This document shows positions 36,864-42,523 of a DNA stretch of 42,523 bases, in pieces. The notes beneath the pieces are model-generated. The model was not told where the DNA came from. It worked only from the letters and a program-made list of their open reading frames with translations, and did not search any database. Each line of letters opens with the position of its first letter. Within the stretch, counting starts at the first letter, position 1. This DNA is from Actinomycetes bacterium (GTDB taxonomy: Bacteria; Actinomycetota; Thermoleophilia; Gaiellales; Gaiellaceae): positions 1-42,523 of the forward strand of contig JAOPYY010000038.1 of the NCBI GenBank assembly GCA_025964395.1, given 5' to 3'. Position numbers and translations under genes: made by a program.

Positions 36864-39617
36864 TCAGTCGAGCGGTAGAGCGACGGAGGGGGCCACGAGC
36901 GTGCGTGGCCGGGGAGATTGCGCGGCACCGGGGAGGACGCGGTGGAGCTGCCGCCGAGACGCGATCCCGAGCTTGCGGTACACCTTGTGCAGGTGGTACT
37001 CGACGGTGCGCCCGCTGATGAACAGCCGCGAGCCGATTTCGTTGTTCGTGTGACCATCGCGTGCGAGTCGGGCGACCTCCGCCTCGCGCACCGTCAACTG
37101 ATCGAGTGTCTCCACCGTCCGCTGCCGCGCGCGCTGTCCGGTTGCAAGGAGCTCGCGCGCGGCCCGTTCCGCGAACGCGTGGGCGCCCATCGCCGCGAGC
37201 AGCCCTTCAGAGATCTGCAGGTGCTCTCTGGCTTCGAGGCGCCGCCCTTCGCGGCGGAGCCACTCGCCATAGAGGAGATGCGTGCGCGCACGGTAGGTCG
37301 CGATCCGAGTGTGGCCGAGCTGCTCGATACCCGCCTGGTAGAGAATGTCCGCTGCATCGCCCTGGCTCACGAGGGCGCGCGCGACGCTCCTGATCCCGCG
37401 CGCGAGCTCCGTCCCGGAGGCCCGCGTCCGCCGGCGCAGGTACTCGACCGCCGCCCCCGCGAGCTCCACGTCGCCGGAGCGCACGGCTGCCTCGATCAGC
37501 TCCGAGAGGACCCAGGGCGAGAAGAGGTCTCCCGGAGCCACGGCACGCTGCGCGGCGGCGAGCGCGGCGTCGTACCGCCCGAGCCCGTTGTTCAGCACTG
37601 CACGCGCGTAGTCGGTGACGATGAGGTGGATCGCGCCTCCGCCGCTCTGGCCTTCACTGCGCGGTCCTTCGTAGTTCAGCGCGGCAGCCTCGTCCTCGTG
37701 CCCGCGCCAGGCGGCCAAGAGCATGCGCGGAGCGGCCGGGGCCTTGCCGCCGATCGAAGCGGCGACCGACTGTGCCTCCTCGATCAATCTCGCCGCGACG
37801 CCGAACTCGCCCTCGCAGAGGGAACGGTAGGCGACCCAGCTCACAGCTTGCGGTAGCCAGACACGCGTTCCGCGACGTCGCGCGAGCCCGGCGATGCGAA
37901 CCGCGAGCGCTTGCGCCGCCTCGTCTTCCCAGAGGTTGTCGGCGGCATGGAAGGCGAGCAGGTGCCAGCGAATGTCGTCGGCGTGGAAATCGACCAGCGC
38001 CTCCCTCACGATCGGCGCACCAGGCCCGTAACCCTCGGTTACCTGCGCCGCCAAGCCGTTGAGCAGGAGGTCGACCGGTCGCGGCTCGAGGGACGCCGGA
38101 GCTGCGCGCGCCGCCGTTGCGATGGCCCCCAACCCCGGGCCGCTGTCGAGCGGGCTCTCAAATATCGCGGCGTACATCGCTTCGAGATACGTTTCGCGCG
38201 CCAGACGCTCGTCGAGCGTCTCGAGCCGCTTGGCGGCCCGCACGAGGAGCGGCGCGGCGTCGTCTTCCGGCCGGAGCTCGAGCGCGAGCTGCGCGCGCAG
38301 CAGTTCCAGCAGCCCTTGTTGCCGCTCGTCGAGCGCTCCTGGGTCCGCGGGGCGCAGGAGCTCCAACGCGTGCTCCGAGTAGCCCGCGTCGTGCATCGCC
38401 CGCGCGGCCGCGAGCGCGCGAGCGGCGCGCCGCGACGGTTCGCTGGTCAGAATGGCGCCGCGCTCGAGGAACGCAGCGGCCACGGCGAGGCGGCCCCGCT
38501 CCCTGGCGCGATCAGCGCAGCGCTCCAACTCCTCGGCGAGATCCTCGTCCGGCCCGAGCGCCGCGTGCGCCCGATGCCAGGTTTGGCGATCGGGATCGAC
38601 CGCGGGATCCGTGCTCTCGGCGAGTGCGCGATGGACGCGCAAACGGTCCGCGAGCGGCGCTGTGTGGTAGACGACCGAGCGCACGAGCGGGTGACGAAAA
38701 GCGACGCCGGCGCCCAGGCGAAACAGACCGTCGGCCTCGGACGGGGCCGCCGCCTCAATGCCGAGCCCGAGTTGCTCGGCGGCGCGGCCGAGCAAAGCCG
38801 GGTCGCCCACCGGCTCGGCCGCGGCGATGAGCAGGAGCAGCCTCGTCTCGTCCGGCAAGCGTTGGAGCCGCCGGAGGAGGCTTTCTTCGAGCGCGTTCTC
38901 CAGCGGCAGCGCCGCCGGCAGCCCCATTCCCCCAGTCAGCTCCGCCGGCGTCAACGTCTCCGGCAGCTCGAGCAACGCGAGGGGGTTCCCCCGCGCCTCG
39001 GCCAGGAGCCGGTCGCGCACACGTTCGTCGAGCGGACCTGTGATCACCGATTCCATGAGAGCGAGCGCGGCGGGGTCGGCGAGACCCTCGACGACGAGCT
39101 CGGGGATTCCCGCCAGCTCGGCACTCGGAGTACGCAAACCGAACAGCAAAGCGACCGGCTCCGAGGAGAGCCGCCGCGCAACGAAACCGAGCGTCTGCAT
39201 CGACGCCGGATCGAGCCACTGCGCGTTGTCGACGATGCAGAGCAGGGGCTGCTCCTCGGCGGCCTTGGCGAGCAGGCTGAGCACCGCAACGCCGACTCCG
39301 AACCGATCGGGCAAGCCGTCGCCGCTGAGACCGAAGGCGGTGGCAAGCGCCTGTCGGTGTAGCGGCGCGAGCCGCTCCAGGTGGTCGCCCAGCTGCCCGC
39401 ACAGCTGGTGCAGCCCGGCGAACGCAAGCTCCAGCTCTGACTCCACGCCGACGGCGCGCACCACGCGGAAACCAGACGCTCGCGCCGCGGCGTGCTCGAG
39501 CAGCTCGGTCTTGCCGATTCCCGCCTCGCCGAGGAGCACGACCGCCGCCGCTTGCGCACGTGCAGCGTCGAGCACCCGATCGAGCACGGCGGATTCGGGA
39601 GCTCGGGAGTGCAGCAT
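36864..39617 (-). CDS. Large ATP-binding LuxR-family (LAL) transcriptional regulator
   Basis: AVVLLGEAGIGKTELLEHAAARASG Walker A; C-terminal HTH LTVREAEVARLARDGHTNNEIGSRLFISGRTVEYHLHKVYRKLGI. Confidence 0.92.
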   Translation of the reverse strand: MLHSRAPESAVLDRVLDAARAQAAAVVLLGEAGIGKTELLEHAAARASGFRVVRAVGVESELELAFAGLHQLCGQLGDHLERLAPLHRQALATAFGLSGDGLPDRFGVGVAVLSLLAKAAEEQPLLCIVDNAQWLDPASMQTLGFVARRLSSEPVALLFGLRTPSAELAGIPELVVEGLADPAALALMESVITGPLDERVRDRLLAEARGNPLALLELPETLTPAELTGGMGLPAALPLENALEESLLRRLQRLPDETRLLLLIAAAEPVGDPALLGRAAEQLGLGIEAAAPSEADGLFRLGAGVAFRHPLVRSVVYHTAPLADRLRVHRALAESTDPAVDPDRQTWHRAHAALGPDEDLAEELERCADRARERGRLAVAAAFLERGAILTSEPSRRAARALAAARAMHDAGYSEHALELLRPADPGALDERQQGLLELLRAQLALELRPEDDAAPLLVRAAKRLETLDERLARETYLEAMYAAIFESPLDSGPGLGAIATAARAAPASLEPRPVDLLLNGLAAQVTEGYGPGAPIVREALVDFHADDIRWHLLAFHAADNLWEDEAAQALAVRIAGLARRRGTRVWLPQAVSWVAYRSLCEGEFGVAARLIEEAQSVAASIGGKAPAAPRMLLAAWRGHEDEAAALNYEGPRSEGQSGGGAIHLIVTDYARAVLNNGLGRYDAALAAAQRAVAPGDLFSPWVLSELIEAAVRSGDVELAGAAVEYLRRRTRASGTELARGIRSVARALVSQGDAADILYQAGIEQLGHTRIATYRARTHLLYGEWLRREGRRLEAREHLQISEGLLAAMGAHAFAERAARELLATGQRARQRTVETLDQLTVREAEVARLARDGHTNNEIGSRLFISGRTVEYHLHKVYRKLGIASRRQLHRVLPGAAQSPRPRTLVAPSVALPLD

Positions 39618-39786
39618 CGATGCACCACCTCGCCGATGACGGTTCGCCATCGTTTCGCATCCGGCCATTTAGAAACAGGATCCCCCCTGCGAGACCCCGC
39701 GTCGTCACGGCCAGTTCCTATCTCGTCCTGTCACCAGCCAGAGTCTCGATACTGGTGCTGGCCTGAATACGGGAGCCGACGTTGCG

Positions 39787-41577
<1,791 letters not shown>

Positions 41578-41586
41578 CTGACCCCC

Positions 41587-42523
41587 TTAGAGCAGCAGGC
41601 GCCGAACGTCTTCGAGCGTCGTCGCCAGGTGGCGGGCGAAGCGCGCGGCGGCTGCGCCGTCGATCACCCGATGGTCGTAGGAGAGGGAGAGCGGCAGCAT
41701 CAGGCGCGGGACGAAGCCGTCGTCCTGCCAGACGGGCTTGAGCGCAGAGCGCGTGACGCCGAGGATCGCGACCTCCGGCGCATTGACGATCGGCGTGAAG
41801 CCGGTGCCGCCGATACCGCCGAGGCTCGAGATCGTGAACGTGCCGTCCTGCATGTCAGCCAGCTTGAGCTTCCCGTCCCGCGCGGCCGCCGAGAGCTCGC
41901 CGAGCTCGCGGGCGATCTCGATCACGCCCTTCCGGTCCGCCGCCTTCACAACGGGCACGACGAGCCCCTGAGGCGTGTCGGCCGCAAAGCCGATGTTGTA
42001 GTAGCGCTTCAGGATCAGGTTGTCGCCGTCGAGCGACGAGTTGAAGTCCGGAAACTTCCTGAGCGCCACCACCGCAGCCTTGATCAGGAAGGCGAGGAGC
42101 GTGACGCGGATCTCCTGCTGCCGATACGTCGTGTCGAGCTCCTTGCGGTAGGCGTCGAGGTCGGTGATGTCGGCCTCGTCGTGCTGTGTGACGTGCGGGA
42201 TCAGCACCCAGTTGCGCGCGAGCGCCGGCCCGGAGATCTTCTTGATGCGCGGGAGCGGGACCGACTCGATCTCGCCCTGCGCCGCGAAGTCCGGCCGCGG
42301 CCACGGCGGCAGGTCGAGGACGGCGCCGCCGGCTGCGGGCGTCGCGGCCGGGGCGGGGCCGCCGCCGTCCTTGGCGCGGCGCACGTCGTCGGTGCGGATG
42401 CGGCCGTTGCGGCCGGTGCCGTCGATCGCGGCGAGGTCGACGCCAAGCTCCCGGGCCAGGCGGCGCGCCGCCGGGCCTGCGTAGGCCCCGTCGGCGGCCG
42501 GGGCCGGGGGCGGCGCGGGTGCC
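41587..42523 (-). CDS. Dihydrolipoamide acyltransferase (E2), 5' partial at window end
   Basis: Frame open to 42522: peripheral-subunit-binding ARRLARELGVDLAAIDGTGRNGRIRTDDVRRAK; catalytic SLSYDHRVIDGAAAARFARHL. Confidence 0.95.
   Translation of the reverse strand, partial: APAPPPAPAADGAYAGPAARRLARELGVDLAAIDGTGRNGRIRTDDVRRAKDGGGPAPAATPAAGGAVLDLPPWPRPDFAAQGEIESVPLPRIKKISGPALARNWVLIPHVTQHDEADITDLDAYRKELDTTYRQQEIRVTLLAFLIKAAVVALRKFPDFNSSLDGDNLILKRYYNIGFAADTPQGLVVPVVKAADRKGVIEIARELGELSAAARDGKLKLADMQDGTFTISSLGGIGGTGFTPIVNAPEVAILGVTRSALKPVWQDDGFVPRLMLPLSLSYDHRVIDGAAAARFARHLATTLEDVRRLLL

Noticed and set aside
37911-39362. 483-aa plus-strand ORF
   Set aside because: Antisense shadow of the LuxR-family regulator.

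Overview
High-GC actinobacterial-type window, probably Thermoleophilia-like (inferred from gene style only). Most of it is ordinary chromosome: three tRNA genes, GH15, PDH/BCKDH-type E2-E3, GNAT, DUF1275, oxalate decarboxylase and a large LuxR-family regulator. The central locus is a complete minus-strand soluble di-iron monooxygenase (SDIMO) operon of the propane/acetone/phenol MimABCD/PrmABCD type (29811->20459). Its order is hydroxylase alpha, reductase, hydroxylase beta, coupling protein, amidohydrolase, MIP18/DUF59-like Fe-S assembly protein, alcohol dehydrogenase, GroEL paralog, then a GPR1/FUN34/YaaH-type transporter. The hydroxylase alpha gene is split by one in-frame TAG (28513-28515), with the conserved C-terminus continuing in the same frame. 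Other notable items: (i) a set of about seven small exported low-complexity proteins with similar signal peptides; (ii) two of these (6238-6876 and 19636-20109) share two exact 5'-leader boxes of 19 and 21 bp at nearly fixed spacing, a GAGA-tetraloop hairpin with alternative closing helices, and the same 3' hairpin, which makes them a candidate undescribed structured leader RNA; (iii) a separate ~50-nt upstream element shared by three minus-strand units; (iv) a TetR-rhodanese-rhodanese fusion; (v) a REC-MEDS protein upstream of the SDIMO operon. All assignments come from reading the sequence and remembered family features; no searches were run.
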